A stretch of DNA of 64,000 bases from Pseudoips prasinana (GCA_951640165.1 OX621242.1:16113501-16177500), one strand, 5' to 3'; positions 12,005 through 24,093 are shown, counted from the stretch's first letter. Made by a program: numbers and translations. The notes: generated by a model not told the origin, from the sequence alone.

Positions 12005-12890
12005 AAATTACTTATCTTGCACTTTATAATAATGCATTATGATTACCGTTTTGCCTTAAATCTTACGTACAATGAGAACGAAGTCTAAACACATTCTATG
12101 AATCTCGGCCATACTTATATTGCACTTTATAATAATGCATTATGAAAACCGTTTCGCCTTATACCTTACGTAAAGTTCCGGCAATGTCTATACATGCTCT
12201 ATATATCTCGCCTTTACTTAGCTTGCACTTTATAATAATGCATTATGAATACCGTTTCGCCTTATATCTCATGTAAAGTTACGGTAATGTCTGTACATGT
12301 TCTATATATCTCGGCTTTACTAAGCTTGCAAAGTGCAAGCTAAGTAATGCATTATGAATATCGTTTTGTCTTAAATCTTACGTAAAGTCTAAACGCATTC
12401 TATGAATCTCGCCCTTACTTATTTTGCACTTTATAATAATGCATTATGTGTGCCGCTTTGCCCTAACTTTTGAAGTCAGATCACGTATCACCGATACACA
12501 GATATATATTGCCAACTTTTCTTTAGCTTGCACTTTGAAAGCATGCATTATAACAACCGTTAGCTCTTCATTCTGAAGTTAAGTTAGAGCGAAGTCTAAA
12601 CATGGTCTATAGAGCTCGAATTAATTAGCATGAACTTAAAAAAACCATCATAAGCATCGATTTGTTTAAAATAAAGTCAGGATAAAGTATATTTCTCTTT
12701 AGAACTCGGACTAACTTTAATTTGCTTGAAGTTTGAAAGCATGCATTATGAACAGTTTTGTCTCAACTCTATAAAGTACAGTTAAAGCGAAGTTGAAGCA
12801 CGCTCTATAAATCACAGCTTTTCTTTACTTAACTCGCCTTATGAAAGATTACGTTATGAATACGGTTTTCACCTTAACTCTAAAGTAGAA
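12005..12890. repeat. degenerate tandem array, period about 104 bp
   Basis: The motif TTGCACTTTATAATAATGCA, then TTATGAATACCGTTTCGCCT, recurs at about 12016, 12119, 12223, 12329 (rearranged), 12424, 12526, 12630, 12730 and 12835, with increasing divergence to the right. Spacer segments such as TCTATGAATCTCG also recur. This is a small satellite-like array inside an intron. Confidence 0.8.
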
Positions 12891-13779
12891 CGCACATGGG
12901 GCCGGATACCCCGTGGTCGTGGGTTCGATTCCCACCCGCACTTAAATTTAAACAATTAATTTTAAAGATGTCTGAAAAAACTCAATTTAAGTTTCTGTAT
13001 GATGTCTACATAGTTATGTTTCACGTAGTAGTATAAGTAAAAAATTGAATCGTGTCTAATGACATAGGGAGGCGGGTGGGATGCGGGTAGGGTGACTACT
13101 CGACAGGAATAAAGCTAACATTTGGGAGCTAGCGTCGAAAACTTTCCCTCAAAAATAAAATTAAAAAACTGGCTTAAGCGTTTGTCATACACACAGACGC
13201 AAAATAATTTCAAATAGTGTGCAAAGCATTAATAGGATTTTTTTATATTCTTTGTAAAATATACTACGTGTTTTATTAATAGCGTAGTATATCCTTTTGA
13301 CCGCAACAGTCATATATAGATGACACAACCAAAATATGCTCAGCAAGCCACGGTGACGACTATGTAGTCTTTTTTTTCTGCAACATGGCGATCTGTGATA
13401 AGTCACAAAGAGCCGCTTGTTTGGCCACGTCAAGTCGTGGTGGTATACTTCTCACGGAGGGAAGCTCCTCTGGACCCTTCATATGTTGTCATCAACTATG
13501 TACCTAGTTATACCGTTTTAACAGTTTGTCATGACTGTGGTGATCAAAAGATTAGAAAAGATACCTAAAGAAGTTAATTACTTATTCGTTAGTAGAAAAC
13601 TTAAGCCCATTGGTTGCTGGCTATTGTCTAGAATATGTACCGCGTAACGTAAAATAATTAGCCAAAGTGATGATGTGCCATTTTACTCTGACTATCAGTT
13701 CAGTTCAGAATACACACAACTTAGTTTTGGAATAAGATTGGAAATCAGAATTTGATATAAACAATACAAAGCAAAACAT

Positions 13780-13953
13780 ACTTTGTAACTCTTTAAATAA
13801 ATAAATTATATCCTGGGACATTATATTTTACACACGGCCATCTGATCCTAAACTAAGCGGAGCTACAGTACCAGCTCTGCTTAGTTTGGGATCATATGGC
13901 CGTGTGGAAAATACAATGTCCCAAGATATTATTTATTTAAAGAGTTATAAAGT
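13780..13953. repeat. hairpin made of inverted SINE 3' ends
   Basis: Two copies of the SINE 3' end face each other. GGGACATTATATTTTACACA and CACGGCCATCTGATCC on the left pair with GGATCATATGGCCGTGTGG and ACAATGTCCC on the right. The outer CTTTAAATAAATAA and TTATTTATTTAAAG sequences also pair. The arms are about 80 bp. Confidence 0.8.
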
Positions 13954-14195
13954 AAAGGAAACCAGATAACTGATACATTACATAATTATACTACTTTTCT
14001 TTTGTAAATACATACTTATATAGATAATCACACCCAGACTCAGGACATACAGAAGAAGAAGAAGTACACTTTATTGCATAAATAATATACAGACATGTTC
14101 ATGCACACAAATATCTGTCCACGGTGGGAATCGAACCCACGACCAGCGACGTGAAAGGCAAAATTTACCAATCCCGCCAACCGCCCCGCAAACGC
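13954..14195 (-). mobile_element. tRNA-headed SINE (family A)
   Basis: Holds GGAAACCAGATAACTGATAC, the CACCCAGACTCAGGACA block and a tRNA B-box-like GTGGGTTCGATTCCCACC (minus strand), with a short insert near 14050-14090 (AGAAGAAGAAGTACACTTTA). The acceptor of exon L is only 90 bases away on its left. Confidence 0.75.
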
Positions 14196-14283
14196 CAACT
14201 CTAACATAGATGGTAAGAGGGCTGTTAGGGTATCGTTTCGAGAACGTCTCTCGGACCATAAGTGAAGTTGTTTAGTAACTTAC

Positions 14284-14451
14284 TGTTCGATTTATCGTCA
14301 TCGGTGCCGCTGCTTTTAGCATTAGATTTCTTCTGTCTCTTTTTACGACATTCTTTTTTATCCCGAATCATACCTAACTCCAGTAATCTGTCGACGTAGC
14401 TCCGCTTTTGACGCTTTCGAGGCATGCGCGGTATTATTACGCCCATTGGAT
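14284..14451 (-). CDS. timeout: timeout exon L
   Basis: This 168-nt exon encodes DPMGVIIPRMPRKRQKRSYV, then DRLLELGMIRDKKECRKKRQ and a lysine- and serine-rich end, KKSNAKSSGTDDDKSN. It matches human VLGHIMKNITAKRSRARIVD and KLLALGLVAERRELYKKRQKK, closing the second SANT/Myb-like unit. The acceptor is ctttcag|AT and the donor AACA|gtaagt. The KKRQKK run is conserved in the family and may serve nuclear import. Confidence 0.95.
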
Positions 14452-15427
14452 CTGAAAGAACTCTTTCTTTGTAACAATGAACATACTATACAATAACTAA
14501 TGGAGTTTTAGAAGCTGCGTATAATAGAATATTAAAAGAGAAATCTAAGATTAAAGTATAAAGGAATTCTAGATTTTTGTTGCATTGTTATAGGAGATTT
14601 AAGTAACTTGCGGCAAACTTATTAAGGCACACATATAGCGATGCTCCAACCAAAGTAGAGATTAAAGGATTAGTGGTCTACGTGCTCGGTACCAGCACGG
14701 ATGACGCGGCGGGTACTTGAACTTTATCCAAGACTATGCTAAGTGGACTATGTGGAGGATGAACTAGCTAAATGGACTATGGGGAAGGTGAACTAGCTAA
14801 GTGGACTATGTGCAAGATGAACTAAGTAGATTCGTAATATCTCATAGACCCTGGAAGGGTTAAAATATAGATATAAAAAAATACAAATGCCATATCGGCG
14901 GTGATGAGAACTGCGTTTAACAAAACAAGCTAAATAGAACTTTAAAGTAACCGATTACAGTGGAAACTCATATGATTTTATGTAACAGACTTAACTGCTA
15001 AATTTTTTTTTTCATCCTCAAGAACCTGGATCGAAACAGTATTGTGAATTTCATCAAAACTGATAAATACATGTTTTAGAATACCATTACATATACATAT
15101 TAGAATAATGCTTAACAAACAATATTATAATAGTAAAGATTACAGTTGATTTTCGTGTTTTGTTTTAGTAGTTTTTAGTTATTGATATTTCAATGTCGCT
15201 ATATTTTGTATGTGTATGTTAAGTGTTTCATGCCACATATTAATTTCTGTCAAAATGATACTGTGCAGAAACATTTTTATTTTAACTCTCTCTTTTTTCT
15301 GTTTTGATTACAAAGTCAATATATTGATATAATATTTCTGTTTAAGAAGTTTGCCGTAAGTTCCGTTACTTAAAAAAATTAACTACAAAAAAATATTTCA
15401 ATGTCAAAAAAAGGATACATCACTTAC

Positions 15428-15637
15428 CTGGCGTATCTTTATACTGCTCCCACAAATCTTTAAGTATCTCATCTTCTTCCTCACTGAAAACTTTAGGTAC
15501 TTTTTGCCTCGCTGCCTCACTATGGCTTTTCTTAGTCGGCGCCTTGAATATAAGCCCAAGATCCTTTAACTTCTTGATCACCCCGCGCCTTGTGCGCGTC
15601 TGGTCGATCAAGTTCTCCAAAATCCAATCAATTACAT
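15428..15637 (-). CDS. timeout: timeout exon K (SANT/Myb-like units)
   Basis: This 210-nt exon encodes DVIDWILENLIDQTRTRRGV, IKKLKDLGLIFKAPTKK and, after a linker, FSEEEDEILKDLWEQYKDTPG. The first part finishes one helical unit (human [29 protein letters not shown]). The second opens another (human LWTGDQELELQRLFEEFRD). The acceptor is gttacag|AT and the donor CCAG|gtaagt. An RTE-type retrotransposon tail abuts it on the acceptor side, from about 15670. Confidence 0.95.
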
Positions 15638-15669
15638 CTGTAACAAAAATATATATACAGACTTCATCA

Positions 15670-15825
15670 CTACACAAAATAATGTCCACTGCTGGACATA
15701 GGTCTCCCCCTAAGGTTTCTATAATGTTGCCATTTGGAGGGGTTTGCCTTAGGCACCGCGCATGGCATGCGAGTTGCTGCCCGACTACATGGTGTATCCC
15801 TTAAGTCGCATTTTACGTCACGGAC
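15670..15825 (-). mobile_element. RTE-type LINE 3' tail fragment
   Basis: Holds CACTGCTGGACATAGGTCTC and TTGGAGGGGTTTGCCTTAGG, matching 41575-41700. Confidence 0.68.
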
Positions 15826-16080
15826 GATCACCGTAGCCTAGTTGGTAGTGCTCTTGCCTACGAAGCTGGTGGTCCTGGGTTCGAATCCCGGTAAGTGCAA
15901 ATATTTGTGTGATGAGCACGAATATTTGTTTCTGAGTCATGGATGTTTTCTATGTATTTAAGTATAAATCTATTTATATAAGTATGTATATCGTCGCCTG
16001 GTACCCTTAGTACAAGCTTTGCTTAGCTTGCGGCTAGGATGATCTGTGGCATTGTCCCTATATATTATTATTATTATTTA
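15826..16080 (+). mobile_element. SINE family A variant, intact tRNA-like head
   Basis: The head has an A-box-like TAGCCTAGTTGGTAGTGCTC and B-box GGTTCGAATCCCGG. The body (AAATATTTGTGTGATGAGCA) and the GTACAAGCTTTGCTTAGC 3' part follow, with an (ATT)n tail. It is nearly identical to 33364-33625. Confidence 0.8.
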
Positions 16081-17569
16081 TTTATTATATTACGTCCCCC
16101 ATGGGATGGTATGAGGTGGACCTGTTATTCTTTCTAAGCCGGAAATCACACGTTTACAGACTTAAGACTGACAATAAGCTTTCAAGCACAATCCTTGATG
16201 AGGAAACGAAAAAAAATACAGAGATGAGGCGTATCCTATATCGTAATAAACTAATCTCTTCCTGTTCAAAGGATCAAGCAAACAGGTGAGGAAGTAATAT
16301 ACCCTCCTGTTCAAATATGGAAATAGTAATCTGTGTGGGTTATATTATAAATGATATATAATATAATATGCATAAGGTGTAGCTAAAATAGTATTCGTAA
16401 CTTAAAGAGCTTAAACTGAAGAACGTGGAGCACATCAACAAGGAAACACACACACACACACAAAATATTACAACCCCATACATGATTAAATAGCAGCTGA
16501 TGCGTTTTAGAAGTACCTCCCTAGTAAAGCGAATAAAGGCTGTGTTCCGAGTCTTAAGTATACTTCACTTCCTATTTGAAACACAAGAGTGTAGCCAGCG
16601 GCTTCCTGATTCTGTGCTCTTACTAAGAATTTTTCTTAATAACAAGCTTTTTCAGCCCGCCCAAACCGAGACTAGAATCTAGGACCTGGTCCGTTAGAAC
16701 ACGCTACCACTACACCAACAAGCCAGTCGAAACAGTACCCGACTAAATCAAAACCATCCTCTAAAGTCCACAAACAAGTTTCACGCGGACAGGTCAATTA
16801 GCATATATTATGAAAATGTTCATTAGTACAACTCTACCTCGGTCATTATTATAGCGTCAGCAAAATTATGTTAAAATTCTTTTCGTAAACAAACAGTTTC
16901 CCAAACGGGATTTGTTAGTTTAACTTTGTTATGTTTGCGGACGTTACCACATATACATAATGCCGGTAAGCACTTGTTAAGCGCGCATGCGTAATTAATT
17001 ATGCTGGTGTTATAATGATACTGAGCCTTTATTCAAATTATATGCTTCCTAAAATCCAAAGTCGTAAAAATGTATCTATTCGTGGGGGCAACAGTGTTAA
17101 TTGTATTTGACTAGCCTTTTGTTTTGTGCCACTAATTAACAAATATGAACAATAAAATATGGGCTCTTGCGACAGCCGAGGCATAACTGTTACCTTTAGA
17201 AATAAATCTCTTTTTTTATTCGATTTTATAAAAATATATTTTCCTTTCCATATTTTTGTATAGAGATGTTATATACAAAAAAGATGTAAGCAATATGTTT
17301 TTATAAAATGGAACTATAAAACTCAGGATTGTTATACCCACGTGAAGTCGTCGCTCCTGCATCTAACCTCTATCCAGTCGTGTCGTCTGCTGTCTGTGTC
17401 ACAAATGTGACTCTACTGTTCGTTACGGATAAGTTAACATGTAGGCGTAATATCCAATTCTTGGATGATTTTTACCACGTAACAATTTCTTATCGACCGA
17501 TTAAAGTATCCTTTTATTTCATTCAACGACTGGTACCAGTTATATAGATTACGCGATAAGATATAACCC

Positions 17570-17650
17570 ACTAACAAAGAGACAGAGAGACAGACGGTCG
17601 GACAGACAGCGAAGGCTTAGTAATAGAGTTCTGTTGACACCCATTGGGAA
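17570..17650 (+). repeat. fragment of the dispersed repeat (3' part)
   Basis: The GACAGACGGTCGGACAGACA, CTTAGTAATAGAGTTCTGTT and TTGGGAACGGAA segments match the 3' end of the same broad repeat class as 10889-11505. Confidence 0.55.
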
Positions 17651-17799
17651 CGGAATATTAAATAAATATTTTGGAACAACTAACGTACTACCATCTCATC
17701 CCAAACTAGGCAGACTGCACTATTGCAACCAGACTACTGATAAACATACTTATATGCATCTAAATTTATACATATATATTATACATAAGTTGAACCGGC

Positions 17800-17940
17800 G
17801 AGCATCTATGAAGAATATAATGTCAGTATACGAAGCGAAAGTGGTGTGCAAGGATCGTGACAAATGGAAGTCCGTTGTCTCTACCTACCCCTCTGGGAAA
17901 CAGGCGTGAGTCTATGTATGTATGTATAAATTAAACCCAG
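17800..17940 (+). mobile_element. LINE 3' end fragment (KDRDKWKSVVS type)
   Basis: A short reading, CKDRDKWKSVVSTYPSGKQA, runs to a stop at 17907-17909 and is followed by GTATGTATGTATAAATT. The same end recurs at 63765-63870 (GATCATGACAAATGGAAATC). It is typical of LINE ORF2 termini. Confidence 0.6.
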
Positions 17941-18454
17941 ACACAGAACAAATAATCGTTTTCATCACACCAAAATTTGTCTCGGGTGGGAATCGAAACC
18001 ACGACCTCTGGCTCACGAGACAAAAAAATGACTGGAATTAAAAAAAAAATATGCCATTTTTATATTCAGAAATATCGGTGAAAAGGCATCTCTCACCTCA
18101 CCAAGGCATCGAAATGGATCATTATATCGATTATGACACCAAACCGATTTCATTTTATTTATATTAGTTTTAGCATAATCGCGTATGTGATTATGCACTG
18201 AATTTATTTTATCAACATATTCGTATGGAAACCGACTAGTACAAACATAACATTATTAGGTTTAGTACTGTAACAATTGCGTGGAACATGTGGAAATATG
18301 AAGCGTTACGGTTATCACCCACTTATTTTGCACTACATTTTTCCAGCGATTCTCACGCGCGGATTTTATTTCTAAAGCATTAAGCTGAAACTTTGATTGT
18401 TTATTTTATACTGAACTCAGAATTGTATGAGAATAAACCTGAACGTGGCAATTT

Positions 18455-18640
18455 AATTGGCAATGCACTATGACCATCATAATGTGATCGCAAACCCGTC
18501 TGCCAAGCGTGGCGATTATGACATATCCCTCCAAGATATGGACATAAATCAAAGTGAATTTTTTTTGCAGAGACCTTTGACCAGTAGTGGACCTCATTCG
18601 GCTGACATGACCATGATGAAGAGAAATGTTGACTTTGTTA
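18455..18640 (+). mobile_element. RTE-type LINE 3' tail
   Basis: Holds CCCGTCTGCCAAGCGTGGCG and CCAGTAGTGGACCTCATTCG, and ends in a worn ATGACCATGATGAAG. Confidence 0.66.
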
Positions 18641-18663
18641 TTCAGAAATGAAAGTATAATAAT

Positions 18664-18905
18664 AATAATATCCTGGGACATTATTGACACACAGCCATCT
18701 GATCCCTAACTAAGCAGAACTTGTACCATGGAAACCAGATAACTGGTATACTACATATTTTGTAAACACATAACTATATAGATAATCACACCCAGCCTCA
18801 GGACAAGGGACATGTCATGCACACAAATATTTGTTCTGGATGGAAATCGAATGCACGACCTCCGGCGTGAAAAGCAAGCATTTGCCAACCACGCCAACAG
18901 GCCCG
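18664..18905 (-). mobile_element. SINE family A
   Basis: Starts AATATCCTGGGACATTATTG and reaches the tRNA-like head GTTGGCAAATGC / GTGGTTGG near 18880-18905 (minus). Confidence 0.78.
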
Positions 18906-19369
18906 TCTATTTGTGATTTGTATGGGCAATAGTGACCCTTTCATCAAAGTCATTCAAACTGCATGAGCACACTTTCGACTTGGCTTAACGAACGCCTGTT
19001 GTCTGAAGAAAAGCGCCGTGACCGACATTTTAAAGTGCTTGGCCTTCTATTGGCGGTCACCATATAAGCGAAGATATATGTATGAACTAACCGTGCTTAA
19101 CTCCGCTGATGGCCTGAGGATACTTCGCGGCTTCGAGTATGTATAAAAAAATAAAGTTTGTTTTCCACTTATTGCTCGAGCGATTCACACGCGCGAATTT
19201 ATTTTCAAGTGCTAGGTTGAACTTAGATTGTATATTTTATCGCGAGCTCCATCTTCTGCCTATTTAAGTTCAGTATTGTTGTTTCTTGTTCAAACTACAT
19301 ACCTACTTCAGTTGACTTAAGCTCTTCGCTAAAGTGGGTACAATGAACAGTGGGCTTAAACTAAAAATA

Positions 19370-19577
19370 GACGCGGTATTCATTTTAAAATAATAAATGT
19401 GATTCAAAATACAAAATTAATATGTTAATTCCGCTAAATAATTAATTAGCGGAATTAACATATTAACTTATTAGACGCGGTATTCATTTTAAAATAATAA
19501 ATGTGATTCAAAATACAAAATTAATATGTTAATTCCGCTAAATAATTAATTAGCGGAATTAACATATTAACTTTGTA
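19370..19577. repeat. tandemly duplicated 104-bp unit containing a hairpin
   Basis: The unit starting GACGCGGTATTCATTTTAAA is present at 19370 and again at 19474, apparently identical. Each unit contains a palindrome with arms like TTAATATGTTAATTCCGCTA around AATAATT. In the second unit the arms extend further, to ATTCAAAATACAAA and TTTGTATTTTGAAT, ending at about 19585. Confidence 0.85.
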
Positions 19578-21095
19578 TTTTGAATGTTATGGATTTTCAC
19601 AAAGTAACGCCTGATTCCATTACTTTTATTAATTTCGAATCATTTGTACAACAAATCGACGGTACATTATAGCAGTTAATTTCAATGTCAACTATAATTC
19701 CATGGCACACACCCTCATGCCTGCGACTTTTCTTACGAAAGGCTGCCCACTTAAATTGTTCGCAACAGTAAATTCCCTTTTGGTCCTAATTATCCACGGT
19801 TAGAAAATAAGGTAACACGAACGAGGTCTGTCTACTTAGGTACCAAGCTAGTGAAAACTGTAGATTAAATATAAACAGGTCGCACCGGCGCCGCGGCGTG
19901 CGTAGAGATACGAGTACTGTTTCGCTTATATTCATTAAGGTATTTTCGTTCACACCGGTTGTTTGTGTCTGTCTCATAAATGTAATCGAAATAAGCCTAA
20001 CAAAAGTAATACCTATCATTCATAGATATAAAAAAAAAAATTTATACAATATCTTTTGTCGTCGTCTTCTTATTCCTTCGTATATTTTCCTGTCACATTC
20101 TGATTTTAAAAATCTTCTTCGGTCAAGTCTGTTCTTGCTGGTTTAAGCGGCCAACGTATTTTGTTTTAAAAGTCCGTAATATCGTGTGTATTATTAGCCT
20201 GGTCACCTTAGCTTATTAGAACTTATAAATACTTAACTAAAAAAATATGTTTCTGGCAATAGCCAGACAACTCAATGTTAACATTATGTCTGAATATACC
20301 TAATTGCGGAATAAATCTCATTGATTGCAATTAATTATTTTTCACCCGTTAATCGTGGCGAATCTGTATATTATATGCCTCAATTAATTTTAATGTCATT
20401 TCAGTTCCATATAGAATATATGGAAACGATGGTAATTGAATTGATTCGTAGTAAATGAACAGAACATTTTTTGTACTGGAACCTGATATCTGAAGTCCCT
20501 TAGTTTACTGCACTAAAATGCGACTTATTTAAAAATTATCTTGATAATACAGAACATTGTCAGAAAGAGATGGAATGATATTATAATTACTTTGACGCTG
20601 TTCAGAATCGGGACCAATGTCACAATTATTCCACATAGCTCAAATGGGCCATTTATTTTCATAATTTGGCTTTGTAATTTTCGTAAATTTCATCAATAAT
20701 TTCGTAATTTACTTTCATAATATCAGATAATTGGAATCTTAATTAAGTCGTGAGAATGTCGTTTGGTCTCTGTTTTTGACTACTATTGATGATTAAAAGC
20801 GACTTATAGATTTAGGTGCAAATATTGGCCATGTTGGCAGGAATGAGAAATCTGAATAAATAATTGACAAGTATTTTTTTTAATAATCTGAACTAATATT
20901 TATATCCCTATTCTATTTTACTTTTTAAGTCCTTAGTTTATAATTAGATTAGAACATTCGCATCGAGTTTATATGGGGACATCTCGAAAGCATACCCTCA
21001 CTGAATAAAAGAAGAAAGATCAAAAAAAGTTACTTACCTAATACCAGAGAAATCGTGTAACATTAACCTAACACCGGAGAAATCGTGTAACATAA

Positions 21096-22299
21096 TAGGT
21101 TGGGGAAAAAGTCTCTTCGCATTTTTTAAGAAAATTCAAAACATATATTAATATAGTTTATTTACATTTAACAAAAGTATGTAAGTACCATTTTGTTCGA
21201 TAACATTTGGCATCTTGTACGTAGGGAAATGATCCCATTGCTATATAAATTTTGGGAGTTCTGATCAAAATGCCGCGACAAAAGGTTTTGGCAATCCTCT
21301 CGTGATGTTAACCTGACACTGCCTAAAGAATTCTGAAGAGACCATTTACACCCCCCAGCCAAACTCTCTTAATTTTTGCTGAGTGGCTGTGATGTGTCAT
21401 GAAAACCACACCCCTTCTGTTGATTAATTCCGGCCGCTTTCTCTCAACTTCTTGCTTTAATCTCATCACTTGTTCGTAGTTGTGTTCAGAATCGATGGTC
21501 CTGCCTGGTGGTAACAGCTCATAATGAATATTGCCCTTCCAATTCTACCACACACACAGCATCACCTGGTTGCGAGTTAACCCGGGTTTCGCAACAGTCT
21601 GTGAAACCTGACCGGCCCTTGACCACGACCTTTTTCGCACATTCTTGTCATACGTGATCCACTTTTCATCACCAGTTATCAGATTCTTCAAAAATGGTTC
21701 GGTTTCATTACGTCGTAATAAAGAATCACAAATGAGGACACGGTTCATTAGGTTTCTTTCAGTGAGCTTGTGAGGTACCCAAATATCGAGCTTTTTGGTG
21801 TACCCAGTTTTTATCAAATGCGCCGAAACCGTTTTGTGGTCAATTCTCAGTGCTTCAGCTACAACGTAACTACTGTATTGCCCAACTTGCTCCACTTTTT
21901 CAAAACTGGCATCCATTTTATGCGTAATAGGGCGACCAGAGCGACGTGCATCTTTGACATCAACATTTCCGGATGGACGCTTAAACCAAATTTGTAGCAC
22001 TCACAGATACTGCACTAGGTCCATAAGCATCGCAAATTGTTTTCGCTGCATGCGTTGCATTTTTACCTTTTTGTAGTAAAATTTTAAAATGTATCGAATT
22101 TCTTCATTAGATTCCCTCATCTTGACATTACGAAAAACAAATGAAAATCACACATTATCCTAATTTGAATTTGGAATTATGTTCTTTAAAATTTAAACTT
22201 TCAATGGTACCAAAACCAGCCAGATACAAATAGTATAGCCAAAGAGACAAGGCAAGTTCATACATTGCTATAATGCGAAAAGACTTTTTCCCCAACCTA
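21096..22299 (-). mobile_element. broken mariner-family transposon
   Basis: Inverted ends TAGGTTGGGGAAAAAGTC (21096) and GACTTTTTCCCCAACCTA (ending 22299) bound a minus-strand transposase remnant. Readable pieces are MRESNEEIRYILKFYYKK (frameshifted soon after), the 151-codon frame at 21545-22000 (RSGRPITHK, SAHLIKTGYTKKLD, TGDEKWITYD), a stretch with HYELLPPGRTIDSE, and SVRLTSREDCQNLLSR at 21168-21362. The first catalytic aspartate (GDEKW) is present. The HHDNARPH and SPDLAPSDYHLF motifs that carry the other two are garbled or deleted, so this is a dead D,D34D-type element. The TA dinucleotides at the ends fit the family's target. Confidence 0.93.
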
Positions 22300-22667
22300 A
22301 TATATCCCAAAAAATCTTGACTATCAAATCACCCTTATTTTGTTTTACTGTCGATCTGTTTGTGACTTCATCAGTAGAAAATCGTTTAACTAGTTTCTAA
22401 GGTATTTTATAAAAGCGCAGGTATTAGTCTTCAATAGAAATGGGAAATGCCAAAGAAGTTTTAGACTTGTCTAATAGACCCGCTTAGAAACAGCTGCTGT
22501 TTGATTAGAATCAGGAGATCATCCGATACAGTTTTGACTCTTTGTAATATATTGACGAAAAAGTTTCGGTGAAGTAGTATTCGACAACGCAAGAGTGTTG
22601 CCATCCATTTCGCGATTTTATAACTACGATAACCTCTTAATACAGTTCTTACTTACATATGATGGGC

Positions 22668-22893
22668 AGTGGTTACCCTAGTGTTAGAGATGTTTAAGCC
22701 GTCCAGTAAGCCTCTGACATGGTTACCGACTGTTGCCTAATGACTACAACCGGGACTGATAACTTAACGTGCCCTCCGAAGCACGGAGACGCTCAGCAAT
22801 TTAACCACTGTGGCGGTCACCCATCTATGGGCTGACTGCGAGCCTAGTTGCTTAACCTCGCCGATCACTTACGGACCGGTGAGAAAATCTAAT
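22668..22893 (-). mobile_element. 5S-rRNA-like SINE
   Basis: Complement of the family at 34430-34712: GGTCACCCATCTATGGGCTG-type sequence, GCGAGCCTAGTTGCTTAACC, and one copy of the GTTGCCTAATGACTACAA unit. Confidence 0.7.
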
Positions 22894-23364
22894 AGGCTTC
22901 ATTGATGACTTAGAAGTATACGAAGCATAAGCTACTTCTGATCTCATTGCTGTGCACAAGTCTTCATCCGCTATATAAAATGTAGCATAATACATGCAAA
23001 CCAAAAGTCATGGGTGCAAGGCCAATAACACTATATGAAAACGCGTGGTATATAATACGCGCACTAATAAACATTTAAATCAGTTCATTAAAAATTAACC
23101 AATTACAATATTTTGTGTGTTTGAGTGGGATGGTTTACATTCACAATTGGCGCTACAATCGGCTTCTAAGTTTTTAGCCCGATTTTGATGACATTTTTTG
23201 TTGTGTTTTTGACTAAGTCCGTGGGTAATTGGATTTACAATTGGGCCAGTAGATGTGTTGCGATCAGCATCCAGTACATTTTTTGAGGGCAGGGCTTCTA
23301 GTATATCTATAATTAAAATAAAGGTATCGCCAACTTTATAATAAATAATATTTAATAGTCTTAC

Positions 23365-23459
23365 CTTGCTCAGTTTCTGGATTTGCCTGGTTCTCCATAT
23401 ACAATCTACGAAGTTCCTCGTCTTGTTCTTCGGACCAGACTCCTTTACCAAGTTTATCT
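23365..23459 (-). CDS. timeout: timeout exon J (first SANT/Myb-like helix)
   Basis: This 95-nt exon encodes KDKLGKGVWSEEQDEELRRL, then YMENQANPETEQ. The W-S-E-E-x-x-x-E-L-x-x-L-Y pattern matches human PTWSPEEEAHLRELYLANKD, the first SANT/Myb-like helix of the TIMELESS C-terminal domain, a region reported to contact DNA. The acceptor is tttttaag|A, with a weak pyrimidine stretch, and the donor CAAG|gtaaga. A nearby AG two bases downstream would break the frame, so this boundary was chosen. Confidence 0.9.
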
Positions 23460-23791
23460 CTTAAAAAGAAACATATATATTAACAACTGATTATGATCTC
23501 TTACAAATACTATGCAACCAGCTAGATCCTAGTGGTCTCTTGCAAACGTTATGTTTACAATACTTGAAATGCTACCTATATTTTATGTTTATGAAGAGAA
23601 ATAAAGAGATATGAATTTGAATAAATAAAAATATTTCCACACGAAGTAAAAAGGGAAACGAACTCTCACGTCAGCGTTGCAACATTCAAATACATAATTT
23701 ATCAGAACTTATTTTTGTGGAAGTTTTATTCATAGATGAAAAAGCAAAATATATGCAGCTAAAGTTAGCACTGGCCGGCCTTTCAGCTGGC

Positions 23792-23955
23792 TCAGTCTCT
23801 GCATACATTAAACAAAGTTACAGGTGTCTTCCATTTGGATACATTCCTTGCCACTAGTATATACACAGTGCTTGTGTACTAACTAGGTCGTGTTAAGGCA
23901 CTGTATGGGACTAAATTCGACAAAATGCATGTTTTTAAGCCACGTGTGTGGTTTA
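23792..23955 (+). repeat. unnamed 150-bp dispersed repeat, copy 1
   Basis: Holds TCTCTGCATACATTAAACAA, CTTCCATTTGGATACATTCC and GGCACTGTATGGGACTAAAT, all repeated at 26361-26522. No coding capacity and no clear terminal repeats. Confidence 0.75.
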
Positions 23956-24093
23956 ACAGATATTAACTATTAATGAGATAGTAAAATACTGTTAAACAAG
24001 AAGTGAAATATTATTATCTTCAATGTACAACTTGTCTATAGTTCAAATTTTAATTAAGTTGCCGATATTGGTACAATAAGTAATTATTTTTAA

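Larger units (their letters stand above)
4582..14283 (-). other. timeout: timeout intron L/M
   Basis: This 9.7-kb intron holds SINE copies (4870-5100, 6640-6755, 7943-8130, 9990-10345), a dispersed repeat nested in a LINE tail (10860-11630), a palindrome (11753-11816), the degenerate tandem array (12005-12890) and the hairpin-forming SINE cluster (13780-14195). I see nothing identifiable in 5630-6630, 6760-7940 and 8380-9980 apart from short hairpins. Confidence 0.75.
15638..23364 (-). other. timeout: timeout intron J/K
   Basis: This 7.7-kb intron carries RTE-type tails, SINEs, the duplicated hairpin at 19370-19577, the broken mariner at 21096-22299 and the 5S-like SINE at 22668-22893. The stretches 16140-16440, 16750-17560 and 19590-21040 show nothing I can name. 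Confidence 0.75.
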
